Source: Polytrichum commune
Lineage: Eukaryota; Streptophyta; Polytrichopsida; Polytrichales; Polytrichaceae
Length of the DNA stretch: 64,000 nucleotides
Assembly: GCA_950295325.1 (NCBI GenBank)
Contig: OX485805.1
Location: 51,362,758-51,426,757, forward strand
Direction of reading: 5' to 3'
Shown here: piece after piece, positions 12,345-23,139 of the stretch
Layout: each line of letters starts with the position of its first letter
Position numbering within the stretch: position 1 is the stretch's first letter
Program-made: the position numbers and the translations under genes
Notes under the pieces: model-generated
Told to the model about the DNA's origin: nothing
The model's input: the letters and a program-made list of their open reading frames with translations, nothing else
Databases searched by the model: none

Positions 12345-13075
12345 GTGGAAGGTGCGAACAACGAGGTGGTTGCAATAGCTCAACTTGAAGGGAATTTGTG
12401 TCAAATGACCTTCACGGATGTATGTGGAGTAGGTGCAAACAACTTCGTGCGTTCACATGCAAAAGGCAGTTCAACGGAGCTTTGGCACTGCCAATTTGGA
12501 CATGTGAATGTGAAGAGTGTTTATGCATATTAAAGCATAGTAAGGGATATAAACCTAGGTGAAACTCCTCATCCCACCTCTACAATGGTTTGCAAAGCAT
12601 GCACAAAGGGTAGGCAATATGTTGCAAAGTTGGGCAACAATGTGAAGAGGAAAGCAAGAAAACCCTTGGAAATTATACATTTGGGTAATTGTAGCCCCAT
12701 GAGGATAATGCCATTGGGAGGGGAAAAATATTTTGTTAATTTCAATGATGATTCTACAAAGAAAGTGTGGGTTTCCATGATGATATCCAAAAGAAAGCGA
12801 TTTAAAAAGTTTAAGGAATTCTAAGCATTTGCATAAATGCACTTGGAGCATGGAACAAGGCATTTTGGTGGATGAGCGAAAGAGACTCCATTTCAATAGA
12901 TTTTGAAGATTTTTGGATGGAACACGGCATTGAGAGCACGCCTCAAGTCATTGGACCAGCGGAGTGTGCAAATCGAATCGTTGTTGCAATGGCAAAGCAT
13001 ATGCTTGAAACTCAAAAGCTCAAGAAACTGCTTTGGATGGAAGCGGTGGCAAATGTGGTTCATAAACTAAACTGA
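12345..13075 (+). pseudogene. Copia GAG-pre-integrase and integrase remnant
   Basis: Three adjacent frames (12345-12533, 12585-12824, 12872-13075) give LWHCQFGHVN, CKACTKG, PLEIIHLGNCSPM and KKLLWMEAVANVVHKLN, collinear with copia integrase. The first catalytic Asp region (normally HTD/HSD) reads HLGN, and the second (DNGGEF) is not preserved, so it is catalytically dead. Confidence 0.8.
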
Positions 13076-13079
13076 TGTT

Positions 13080-13330
13080 TGATGAGAGCTTTGTGCTCTG
13101 TTGCACGCGAAAAAACGTGGAGTGGGAGGAGACCTTGCATTGCACACTTGCGTGAGTTGGAAGCATTTCATATGCAATAGTTCCGGAGGATAAGAGGGTT
13201 AAGCTCAATGGGTTATGATTCAAATGTGTTTTTTTTGGGTATTGCGAAGGTACGAAGGTGTATAGGTTGATGTGTTTGGAAACAAAAACAATCATAAAAA
13301 ATAAAGAAGTTGTGTTTATGGAAGATTGTG
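13080..13330 (+). pseudogene. Copia integrase C-terminal segment
   Basis: One frame reads VPEDKRVKLNG, stop, FKCVFFGYCEGTKVYRL and KNKEVVFMED. This is the 'GY...KGYRL' block that follows integrase in copia polyproteins. It contains a stop, and neighbouring frames drift in and out. Confidence 0.65.
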
Positions 13331-13785
13331 GGAGCATTAAAACAGTTTAGAGATGCCTCCAAATGGGAGAAATGAAGGCCCTATCGTGGTGGTGGTGGTG
13401 GACGAATTTGGAAATTGCTTTTGTTTTATGGCAGTGGATAATTCATAGATAGCAACAAGGAAATGGGAGGTAATGGAGTTGCAATTGAATATATACTTGA
13501 ATGACCGGCAAACAATAATGTTATTGTTGAGGGATTTGGCAAGGAGTGATGATATCCCACAAGGGAGCAATGAGCACTTGGAGAAGGATGCAAGAATCAT
13601 ATTTTGCCTCAACATGGTGAGAAACATGCCTCCATGGCATTATTTGAAGCTCATTTGAATTGGAGTGAAGTAATTATGCATAATATGTGGAAACTTATGG
13701 GCAATGTTAGAACCTCACTATATAGGGTTGAGAAACTAAGAAACTCAATAGTATTACAAGTTTTTGATTACTCACAAAGTGGGAG

Positions 13786-13890
13786 TGTTGAAGGTGGAGC
13801 CTCCAAACATTGTTCATACGCTTTTGTATATGTATACATGGTTGTGCACTCTAATCTCTAGTCTCATTGATTTCCAATAGAGTGCACTTA
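13786..13890 (+). repeat. 3' LTR of copia element 1, shortened
   Basis: Begins TGTTGAAGGTGGAG right after the polypurine tract, then jumps to sequence equivalent to the second GGTGGAG of the 5' LTR (11301) and on to GATTTCCAATAG. It therefore lacks about 159 bp of LTR. Confidence 0.65.
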
Positions 13891-16800
13891 AACTAATTGA
13901 TTTTGAATGTATAGTCAAGCGTCCAAGCTAATTGTAGAGAAATGCCTTGGGCAAGCATTCACTCCTCTCGAATAACAACAACAAAAGGCCATTTTTTCCT
14001 CATCTATAGCCATAGGATTATAAGGTTGATATTATGTGAACTTATTTGAAGTTTTCCATAACTTTAAGGCATTGTTAATATTACTTCAATCATCATCGGA
14101 GACCAAAAATTCTATGGCCGATGTCCACAATAAATTATCACATCTTTGGATGTCAAAAAACATCGACAAGTTGGTTGATCAATGGGAGTGCTTTCTTTTG
14201 CAAGCCTTTTCATATTTCCTTTCAAAGCCAATAGCGTTATTTCATGATCACTTAGATTTGTCAAGTACTTTGTAAAACATATAAGAGCATATTATGTATC
14301 AGAATTAATTTTTTAATTTTTAAAAAAAATCATCCTCTGATCCTATATAACACACCATGTATGATAATCATTAATGAAATCATAAAATATAAATATAAAA
14401 TATTATTTTAATACATCCGAATATGAAATACATGTAACACTGGATAGGGAATTATAACATTACATGGAAACTTACGTGGAGTGTGATTTTTGTGCTCAGA
14501 CAGAAAATGCACTTGGGCTTTGCATGGGGGTTGATCAACTTTTGGTGTAGGCTCAATGACTTTAACAATTAATTCACAACCACATTCTATTTCTTTTTTT
14601 TTAACACTCAATTGTTTTCTTTGCGGTGATATAGATTCATAGTGCAACTTCCTTGCTCTTTTCCTACATGTGCCACCTACAAAATCTTCAGACGAATTTT
14701 AATGGTGAATGATGAATTGTGTCATAAATGCATATAGGTTTAGGATGTTGATTTCATGAATCTCGTTAAATTGTGTTCATTTATTTTTAAGGATGTGGAC
14801 TGCATTATGTTTCGTATCACTTACACACACAATATGCTCGTACTCATCAATAGCAAGAATCACATATTAATGTGTTGTTATCTAAATTCACATTAGATTA
14901 ATTTAGATTTATCATCGAATATATATATATATATATAATTAACTACACACACTTATGATGATATATCTCATAGTAAAATCAGATATGAAGTAAGATATAC
15001 ACAAGACGAGGTGCTTCCCAATTGTTGAGGACCTTGAGATGAATTGCCCTATAGATGCTCAATTTTTTAAAGAAGAGATCCTTGCAATTCTTGAGATTTG
15101 ACATTTGTAAGTTGCTCACATTTTCCAATAGTTTGAATGATCTGAGGTTGATTTTGAAAGAAAATTCTTCCATTAGGACCCCTTTAAGTGAAATTTGTAT
15201 GGAATCTTCAAAGTTCACAAGCTTTGACTCTATAGCTAGAATCATGTTTACATTCACATTCATGGTATTTTTGATGCAATCAACAATATAAGGATATGCA
15301 TCTGTTCAGATAACTTAATGTTTGCATAAAACAAAATGGAAAGGATTAATTTGAACATCTTCATGAATTACGTCATCTTCTTCTTCATTAAGAAACTCAA
15401 AGTATTGACTTTCAAGATCTTATCTGAAGAACCTTTAAATCATTCAAATTTTTAAAAAAAAATAAAAAGGAAAAAAAAGCAAGAAGATCCTCCATCTTTC
15501 TTGAGCAATAAATGCCTAATAAAGTTGTCCACAACATGATTACAAATTATACATACAGTGTAATACTTCAAATCTTGGATTGTGGTCTTGATATTGGAGT
15601 TAAGATGATGACATTAAACTTTGAGAATATATAAAACAAGCAGAGGAAGGGAGTTGACATAAAATTTAGATGTTTGCAAAAACATGATTTATGTGCATAA
15701 TAGTCTTAATATGAAGTTCATTTTTACATTAATTATTTTCAAAACTTTACTTATTTCCCAGTTACATCGACTTGGTTCAAAACATAGATTAACCTTGAAA
15801 TGATCTTCTTGATTTTATTGCATAAAACTAAAATATTATTATTTGTGTTGTGCAATTAAAAAATTGAACTGGCCATATTTGTATACCGAGGTAGTAAATG
15901 GGACCTCCTAAATAGCCCAAATTTGCAAGTGGCCCTTTGCAAGCCAACATCTTAGTGACAACATGCAATAGTATCAAAGATACAAGAGTGTTTACGGGCT
16001 CTTGAGTATGTGACAAGCTTGTAGGCCTAAACCCAAGTAAACTTCAGGACTTAGTGTTTGAGTGGAGCCCCTACCCCCTCACCCCTTGCCGTCCCCCATG
16101 CTCCATGGTCATAGTGACACATGCATGTCATTTAGGTCACCAATGAAGAGTCCAACCCCTAGGTTCATGTGTGGCTTTTTTAATATAGGATAGTTTCGTG
16201 ATTGGCAACATTGTGCATAGTAAATATGTTTCTTAGTTTCTTAAATTGCTCCATCATTAGTGAACACATTATACCTTATCATGCAGATCTCGAGAAACGT
16301 TCCTAGTAGTAAACCTGAACTTAACCAATCAAATCACTCAAAATAACAGTTGTTTACTTCAACCCAATTGCATTTACTTCCAAATAACTAAATTTTACTT
16401 CTAGTAAATATTAATAAGTTACCGAGGGCTTAAGAACTGCAATACTAACTTCATAGAGTATTTGGATTAAACTGAGAGTTGTCTCATTGAGTTAAGTGGG
16501 AATCATAAAGATTGTCATTTTCAAGTTTCATCATCAGTGTTGACATGTGCCAATAAAATATTGAATTTAATATACATAAAAACAATCACATAGGTCCTCT
16601 CAATTGCGTTAATTATTAATAAATAAAATTATGAATGTATTCTCAGCTTGAAAAGCCAAATCATCCTAGTCATGTCTATATTTAAAACACACATATTAAT
16701 CCAATCTCATCGTTACACAAATGTTTTTGGTGTCCATTCTTGATTCCAAACCCTTGTGATATACAAAGCCTCAAACATAGATGGTCACTTAAGGAAAAGT

Positions 16801-17560
16801 GGCCATATCATAAGGTGTCCATATGCCTTATGCGCCCTATTCCCAACCCGGGTCCTTGGAGGTAACCGAGTCCATGTTTTGGACAGGTGTCACTAAACCC
16901 ACAAAAATCCAACCGAAAAAATCCTCGATATTACCAATCGGAGGGTGACGGAAGCGGAAATTCAATGGGAGCCTCTAGGGTTATGATCACCATATCTTGC
17001 TCCTTGAGATTGTGAAGACCTTTTCCGCATGATGGCCCAACAACTCCGCTTCGCTTTGCTTTGCTTTGCACCTCCCTCCCTAAGACCATGGCCACGTCAC
17101 GGAGCCTATTCTCATAACCTCACGTCATCCAAGACCGCCTCAATTGTCGTATCGTGTATCCAAGTGCAGCTAAACATGTAATAACAAAATGGACGGGAAA
17201 ACATTTGCAACCCATGTCCAAAAAAAAAACCTTCAAAAAGTTGGGTATCAAAATTCTTGTTCTTCGTAACAACGGTAATGTATTAGTGTTAAAAAGTGTT
17301 CAACATTTGTGTATTCGTATAAACTAAGAATCCAAACATTACAAAAGGAATCTTGTTGATTTCTCGACCCAAAAACAGAATATCCGTAGAGTTCGATATT
17401 TCATGAGGTAATTAATATAATTTCCATTGAAGTTGCTTATGTAGGATGATGTGTCGTAAAGGGGGGATGAGTAGGTAGATGCTCCAAACTACCTAAATTT
17501 TTCATTCACTCTCCTTTTGCCATCAAGTGGTTCATAAACTTCATCCCATACTTTGGTTAA
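13891..17560. other. AT-rich intergenic DNA, no supportable gene
   Basis: Contains an (AT)n run at 14919-14936 and short frames without domains. GC rises slightly at 16790-17160 without a convincing coding pattern. Confidence 0.5.
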
Positions 17561-17564
17561 CACT

Positions 17565-17955
17565 TTTAAACACTCTCTCGTAGGATGCATGAACGATGGA
17601 GATATGAAAGAGTAAGCATGATGGTAAGAGTCGTGGCTCTCTACAAAGAACGTACTCATATCTAACCCCGACTGGTAACCCACACTAGATGTTGTGTTTT
17701 GTGTGTATTCTTAGATATGATAAGTTTAAGATATGATAAGTTTTCTTTGTGTTGTTGTTGTTGAAGAGACGCGGTGACAACATTTTTGTTTGCAGTCCAA
17801 CACTTTCTAATAGGATGCATGAACAATGGAGATATGAACGAGTGAACCTAAACAATAACATTTGTAATTTTCCATCAAGAACGTACCAATTATGAAACCT
17901 CGACTAGTAACCCACACTAAATGTTGTGTGTTTGGTGTGCCCTATTGAATACAAC
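17565..17955 (+). repeat. Imperfect tandem duplication, 230-bp offset
   Basis: TAGGATGCATGAAC(G/A)ATGG with GAGATATGAA occurs at 17581 and 17811. GTAACCCACACTA(G/A)A with TGTTGTGT follows in both. Each copy has acquired many substitutions. Confidence 0.75.
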
Positions 17956-18088
17956 TAGAATAGTTTTGTCAACGACACACCTTTTTTCCATTTGCATCAT
18001 CAACCACACCTACATGCCGGGTTAGGTGGGTCGGGAGATCCTTCTTTTCCCGGAGTCCTTTAATAACGCCTACCGAACTTGGGTAGTA

Positions 18089-18553
18089 CCGTGGCTCTCT
18101 AGTAGCTTGGGCACCTTTATGTCTGATAATTAATTAAAGTGCAAAAGTAAGTAACTAAGGCAACCAATAAAACTACATTCTAAAATTGGACATTTAGAGC
18201 ATACTTGAAAATAAGTTCGACATTCATCCAAGTCATTTCTATTATTCATGGATAGTTTTCCTAATCTCATCTATCTATGGCAACTCTTATTAACGTAAAC
18301 ACTTCCCTTAACCAATTCATGCAAATTCATGCTTGTATTGTGTTTATACCATGAGTGAGACCAACGCTACGTGAAGCTGCTGTTGAAGTTATTTGATGCT
18401 ACTTTGTTAGATTCCCATGAATGTCACTTGCAGTATTATGATTTCAGGCTCTCTTTGAATGTCTTTTTATTTCTTTTTTGGGGGACACTCAACGAAATTT
18501 AAACACCTTTAAAACTAATTACTTTTTATGCCCAAGCTGCTAGAAAACTACGG
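18089..18553 (+). mobile_element. MITE with CCGTNG termini, copy 1 (465 bp)
   Basis: The ends are CCGTGGCTCTCTAG and, inverted, CCGTAGTTTTCTAG; similarity continues through AGCTTGGGCA. Flanked by the 5-bp direct repeat TAGTA (18084-18088 and 18554-18558). No transposase frame. The interior matches 19815-20249 nearly end to end. Confidence 0.8.
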
Positions 18554-18559
18554 TAGTAT

Positions 18560-19810
18560 GTGAGATGCAAAAGAAGGGGTGGAGTTTGCCTTTCACCCTC
18601 TTAACCCTCCACAACACTTGGGGCTTGGGTTTTTACCCGAAATCATGCGCGAGAGGGTGGGCAACAACAGTGGTTGCATGACATGGCTTTGGCGGGTCCC
18701 CACATCCCACTTTAAATCCCCAAAACTTGCACACTTTCAAGGGCTCTCAAACCAAAAGTGGAGCACAACCTTTGCACTTCCAACCGTATATTAAATGTCT
18801 AGAGTACCTTCAAGAAACCCCAACAACACATTTCCATGTTGATATGAGATGTCGACCACGATCCTTTCGTTCCTAAACATCTCGCCCCCAAAACTTATGT
18901 GTGAATGTGCAAGAATTGATGTGGAAACCAAATTAGCGTCAACGTGTCCTTCCCCTTGTACATAGCTCCCAACAAGGATTGAATATGAGAGAAATCTTCC
19001 ACGCGATTTGCACTAGATGAGGCACAACGCGTTGATGAGGTGGATTATACTTGATTAAACATCACTATTAGTTTGTTTACTTCCACCGAGTGCTCTTGAA
19101 GATGTTATTCTATGTTGATCAAAAGACTCAAATGAAGACAATGGGATTTGGAACTTGTTCTATGTGGAGTTAAAGTGCAAATCTTTGAAATTGTTAAAGT
19201 TTTACTCAAAGATTTTCTTGATTGTTATTCTTCCGTGTTTTATGACATCCACTTTTCGCTAACGCTTCGGTAGATGTGTTTTTGACCTTCAACAATGGGA
19301 CACGCCAAACGATTTGGAATTCACAAGGGAATTCCTTAAAGCCATATACTTGTACCATCGTTTCACTCTATTCAAATAGTGACACTACATAATGCAAAGC
19401 TCGGCGTGTGTCCAAATGTCCCCAAAACTTTCATGGATGTTTCATTTACTCTTTACATACATCATGGGACTGTTGGGTTTGAGAAAACAATTTGGATGAA
19501 GGTGTGGATTTTACCAAAAGGAAGAGAAATACACATCTATCTATACTACCTTGGCATTGCAAGGGCCTTTATGGAATATCGAAGCAAGTGGGAACCACAA
19601 ACTTCAAACCCCAAACATGATGCACTTTCTAGTTCTTTCTAGTAGCTTTGGTTTCATTCAAAATGGATACGACCATGTCACCTATTGAATGGAACAAAGT
19701 CTTGCAAAAACATTCCTAATGTTGCTTACGGTTATATCATAAACTAACTTTCACATCCCAACACCCTTGCGTGCACCTCGCCAACACTTGGACAACTGAA
19801 AAGGTAACTA
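18560..19810. other. Intergenic between paired MITEs, no supportable gene
   Basis: + strand frames at 18579-18794 and 19379-19642 (87 codons) have no recognisable domain. No flanking structure beyond the two MITEs. Confidence 0.45.
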
Positions 19811-19814
19811 CATA

Positions 19815-20249
19815 CCGTAGCTCTCTACCAGCTTGGGCACCTTTCTGCCTGATAATTAATTAAAGTGCGAAAGTAAGTTAGGTAGCCCATAAAATAATTT
19901 TCTAAAACTGGGCAAATTCAAAAATATTTTTTAAAACAAGTTAGACGTTCGTTCCCGTTTGCTTGTCTCATTCACGTCTTTATGGTAGTGGGTGCAACAT
20001 GACTTGTGGAGCAAAATGTTATTAGACCATGAGTGAGATTGATGTTGTGTGAAGACATTGTTGAAGTTATTCGATGCTACTTTGCTGGATTCCAATGAAT
20101 GTCACTTGCATTATTGTGATTTTAGGCACTCTTTGAATGTTACTTCTTTCTTTTTTGAACACTCAACGAAATTAATTTCCCAAAAAGTTAGGCACCTTTA
20201 AAAAATATATATATATATATTTTCTGTCCAAACTGCTACAGATCTACGG
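19815..20249 (+). mobile_element. MITE with CCGTNG termini, copy 2 (435 bp)
   Basis: Same family and orientation as 18089-18553; shared blocks include CAGCTTGGGCACCTTT, GATAATTAATTAAAGTGC, GAATGTCACTTGCA and ACACTCAACGAAATT. Inverted ends CCGTAG(C/A)TCT. The flanks (ACATA and GTATT) do not form a clear duplication. A TA microsatellite lies near the right end (about 20205-20221). Confidence 0.78.
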
Positions 20250-20717
20250 GTATTCCGAAGTCTATGATCATCAAATCCACGCAGTTAAATGTGCTCACTT
20301 ATTCTTGGATTATATGTACAAATTTCACACACACACAAAAAAAAAAAAGCTATTGCTTATGAAAAAACATTTGGATGTTTTGGACACAAGTTGAACCAAC
20401 TCCAAGAGATAAGCAATGTGAGAATCAAATTCAATGCAAAATTTTGCTAAAACTCTAGATGCTCGACAAATATTCGTATTATAAGTATGATTGTTGTGAC
20501 TTCTTCGATTCATCCATGTGATTGAAATGAAAAAAAATTAAAATTAAAATTAAAAAAAGCGCCAAATCCGTAGATATAGTTTCTGTGGTGTTATGTTTTC
20601 CGTCGAAATCCATCAATCGAATCCAAATTGTATGAATATGACACAACACTGGAACAAACTACAACTACAGAATTCTTCGCAACATTCATGATGTTGTGAA
20701 ATTTCTGAACTGATGTA

Positions 20718-21154
20718 CAGTCTACCCTCTATAAATGTTAACCCTCGGGAGTGGATCAAAGTTAACATTTATAGAGGTGTTAACAGTTAACAATTATAAA
20801 TTTTTTTTTTGGAGCAATATACAAATCTTAACATTTATAAATATAAGCAATTGTGAAGAGTCCTTGTGAGAGAATACCATTCTTAAAATTGCAAACCCAA
20901 TCAAAACTTTATTCAATATCAAGTTTACAAATCACGGGTGAAGTATGAATCAATGGTTCTTTGGTGAGATTCATCTGCATGCACAACTTCATTCGTTAAC
21001 ATTTATAGAGTCAAATTTACACAGAAGGGAGTAGCATTTTGTTAACAGTTAACACGTTTAGCATTTATAGTGTGCAATATGTGGGGAGTAGAAGAAAGTT
21101 AACATTTAGAGAGGGTTAACACTTATAGGTGTAACATTTATAGAAGGTGGACTG
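20718..21154 (+). mobile_element. Pogo/Tigger-like MITE, copy 2 (437 bp)
   Basis: TA-flanked (20716-20717, 21155-21156), with ends CAGTCTACCCTCTATAAATG and, inverted, CAGTCCACCTTCTATAAATG. Collinear with 5663-6237 except for one missing 138-bp block, the equivalent of 5935-6072. Confidence 0.88.
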
Positions 21155-21156
21155 TA

Positions 21157-21958
21157 GTGAGATCAACAACATCATTCCTACTAGCACCTCTCTTTCCGTA
21201 TTTGATGTTGAAGATAATCTTCTTCACAAATGATCATGTGTGTCTTCAAATTAATCACCTTCAAATTATGTCTTCAGATCGTGCGTGAGACTACCTCTTG
21301 CGTGTGGCCGTTGAAGGGTCGGCCCAAAGTAAAGTCCTGTCAAGCTCACTCAAGCTGTTCACGGAAGCTAAAGTGAGAGGATGTCGATGTTAGATGTGAA
21401 GGGACCTTGACCCCCCAAGTGCCCAAATAGCCGCTTCTATTCTTGTTGGACACGGGAAATGGAAAATATTAAGCGTACCCAATTTGCGGAATATCATATT
21501 TGTTATGAAATGAAATTGATTTCAAAGTTCGCGAAGCCAAAATCCTTATCGGATAGGAAGTATCCTCAAGGTCGTGTCCAGAAGGTTTGAGTAACGGAGT
21601 GCAGCAGCGGCTTCAGTAAGGTTGAGGTTATTATCAACTTGATGGTCCAATTGAAAGAAAGACTTGAGATAAGGTTTGGAATAAAGACATTGGTCAAGTG
21701 TGTTATCTTGTATAAGAGATGCGTGAAATTTTCACCCTAGTTATATCACATTTCCGTTGATAGCATTATGAACATATGGTCATTTAGCTGTTTGTTTATT
21801 GGTTAAATTTTGTTGCGTTTTTTAAAGACCAATGAAACATTGTTAATTTCATTGCCAAAGACCACATCAAGCCACAAGTGACCCAACAAACATAGCATAA
21901 CACCTCTCCAGGATGCATCCGGTGGAATCACACAACATCACAAAGAGTAAACCATCTA
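21157..21958. other. Intergenic, no supportable gene
   Basis: Moderate GC, no long frame, no recognised repeat within the window. Confidence 0.45.
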
Positions 21959-21959
21959 A

Positions 21960-23130
21960 GCCCACATTAGGCGCTTTGGTGTTTTAAGTCATTCCTTTAA
22001 TGTTCTATCTATGATAGAGAAGCCCATCTCTCCTCCAGACTTTGTCAAAGTTACTAAGGGCGTCGTTGTAAATGGCGGCTCTATCCATGTTCTATCCAAC
22101 GCCCTATCCCACAAAACTCTAGCATAATCCAAAGACTTTGTCAAAAATTTGTTGTATCTTCATGACATCCCATCTCGCACTACCGAAGGTGAGGTCATTT
22201 CCCTCAACCCAAATGGTCCAAAGTGCAACACCTTTGAGTAAAAACCAAATTCTTGAAAATTGGTGTGAGAATAAAGAATGTTCTTCCCAAAATTCCATAT
22301 TGCCAATCAAGTGGTCTTGAAGGCCCTTTTTGCCCGCGTCTAGCTTTTGTGGAGTTACTAACACCAATGGCAAGATTCCATGACCTACACACAATCCTAC
22401 AATCCCAAAATCTATGTAGCATAATTTTCAAGATATCAACCATGGAGATGTTGCAGTTATTGTCAATATGCATAAATAACTTAGCACACCATGAGGTGAT
22501 ATCAATCACTTTGTTTCAAATTGACCAAAAAAGATACCCCCTTTCTGTTGTATGCCATCTTATCCCAAACATTACTCCATTTCAACTTCAACTGAGGTGC
22601 GAGCATGTTGTGCCATTTTGCAAATACGGATTTAGGCTGAGGGGGGAGGGGGGGCCTACCAATGGCATACATATAGCTTACAAAATATTCACCAGTCTAC
22701 CATTTAAGTATGTGGGGATGTATAGGTAATGTATCTTTGCATCCAATATACACTTCAAAATTGGCCTTTTTGATGATTATATCCATGTAACTACACATCA
22801 TCAATCAAACTACTCTCATTCTCCTTAGGTGAATCCGACTATTAAGAGAAACTTTAAAGCATTTGAGGGTAGGTGGCGAGAATTAATCCAAGATATGGGT
22901 TCAAGTAGTATGTTCTTGTGGAAATCACCATAGGTCTATTGTGAAACTCAAAGCACCCAACCCAGTTGAGAACGGGTGCTCGAACAATGGTTTGTTGGAT
23001 AAGTCTTGTCCATTAGTTGGGGACAAAGTTTGCCATAGTCTCAATTGCCCAATATTTCCAATTGTGAAGTTTGAATCTACATGAGATCTCAATAATAGAA
23101 AGGGATTGCTTATTCTCAAAATCCCCAATT
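21960..23130 (-). mobile_element. LINE (non-LTR retrotransposon) 3' fragment
   Basis: Minus strand. A segment reads MLHRFWDC (22.4 kb), then after a frame change SRIWFLLKGVALWTIW and EGNDLTF (22.25-22.15 kb). It ends AAIYNDALSNFDKVWRRDGL (22.08-22.02 kb). The pattern 'W-DC...R-W-LL-G--LWT-W--RND--F' is the zf-RVT region at the C-terminus of plant LINE reverse transcriptases. Further 5' (22.6-23.1 kb), pieces such as LKCFKVSLN and NKPLFEHP look like the preceding linker. Multiple stops and frameshifts; RT core and endonuclease are absent. The boundaries are approximate. Confidence 0.72.
22119..22509 (-). pseudogene. zf-RVT domain of LINE polyprotein, frameshifted
   Basis: Two overlapping minus frames (22204-22509 and 22119-22394) each carry half of the domain and cross over near 22280, so a single indel separates them. 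The Trp/Asn/Asp-rich signature is intact enough to recognise. Confidence 0.7.
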
Positions 23131-23139
23131 ACCTTGATG

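Larger units (their letters stand above)
11135..13890 (+). mobile_element. Ty1/copia LTR retrotransposon, internally deleted and inactive
   Basis: In order: 5' LTR from TGTTGAAGGTGGAG (11135), leader, C-terminal Gag with a zinc-knuckle-like motif (11919-11960), protease-like segment (12042-12227), GAG-pre-integrase with LWHCQFGHVN (about 12480-12510), integrase zinc finger CKACTKG, and integrase core similar to PLEIIH and KYFVNFNDD. Integrase C-terminal sequence follows, then a short stretch like the linker just before RT. RT and RNase H are absent; a polypurine tract AAAGTGGGAG (13776-13785) then abuts the 3' LTR, which starts with the same TGTTGAAGGTGGAG. This order (integrase before RT) is diagnostic of copia. 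Many stops and frameshifts, plus changed key residues, make it a relic. Confidence 0.88.
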
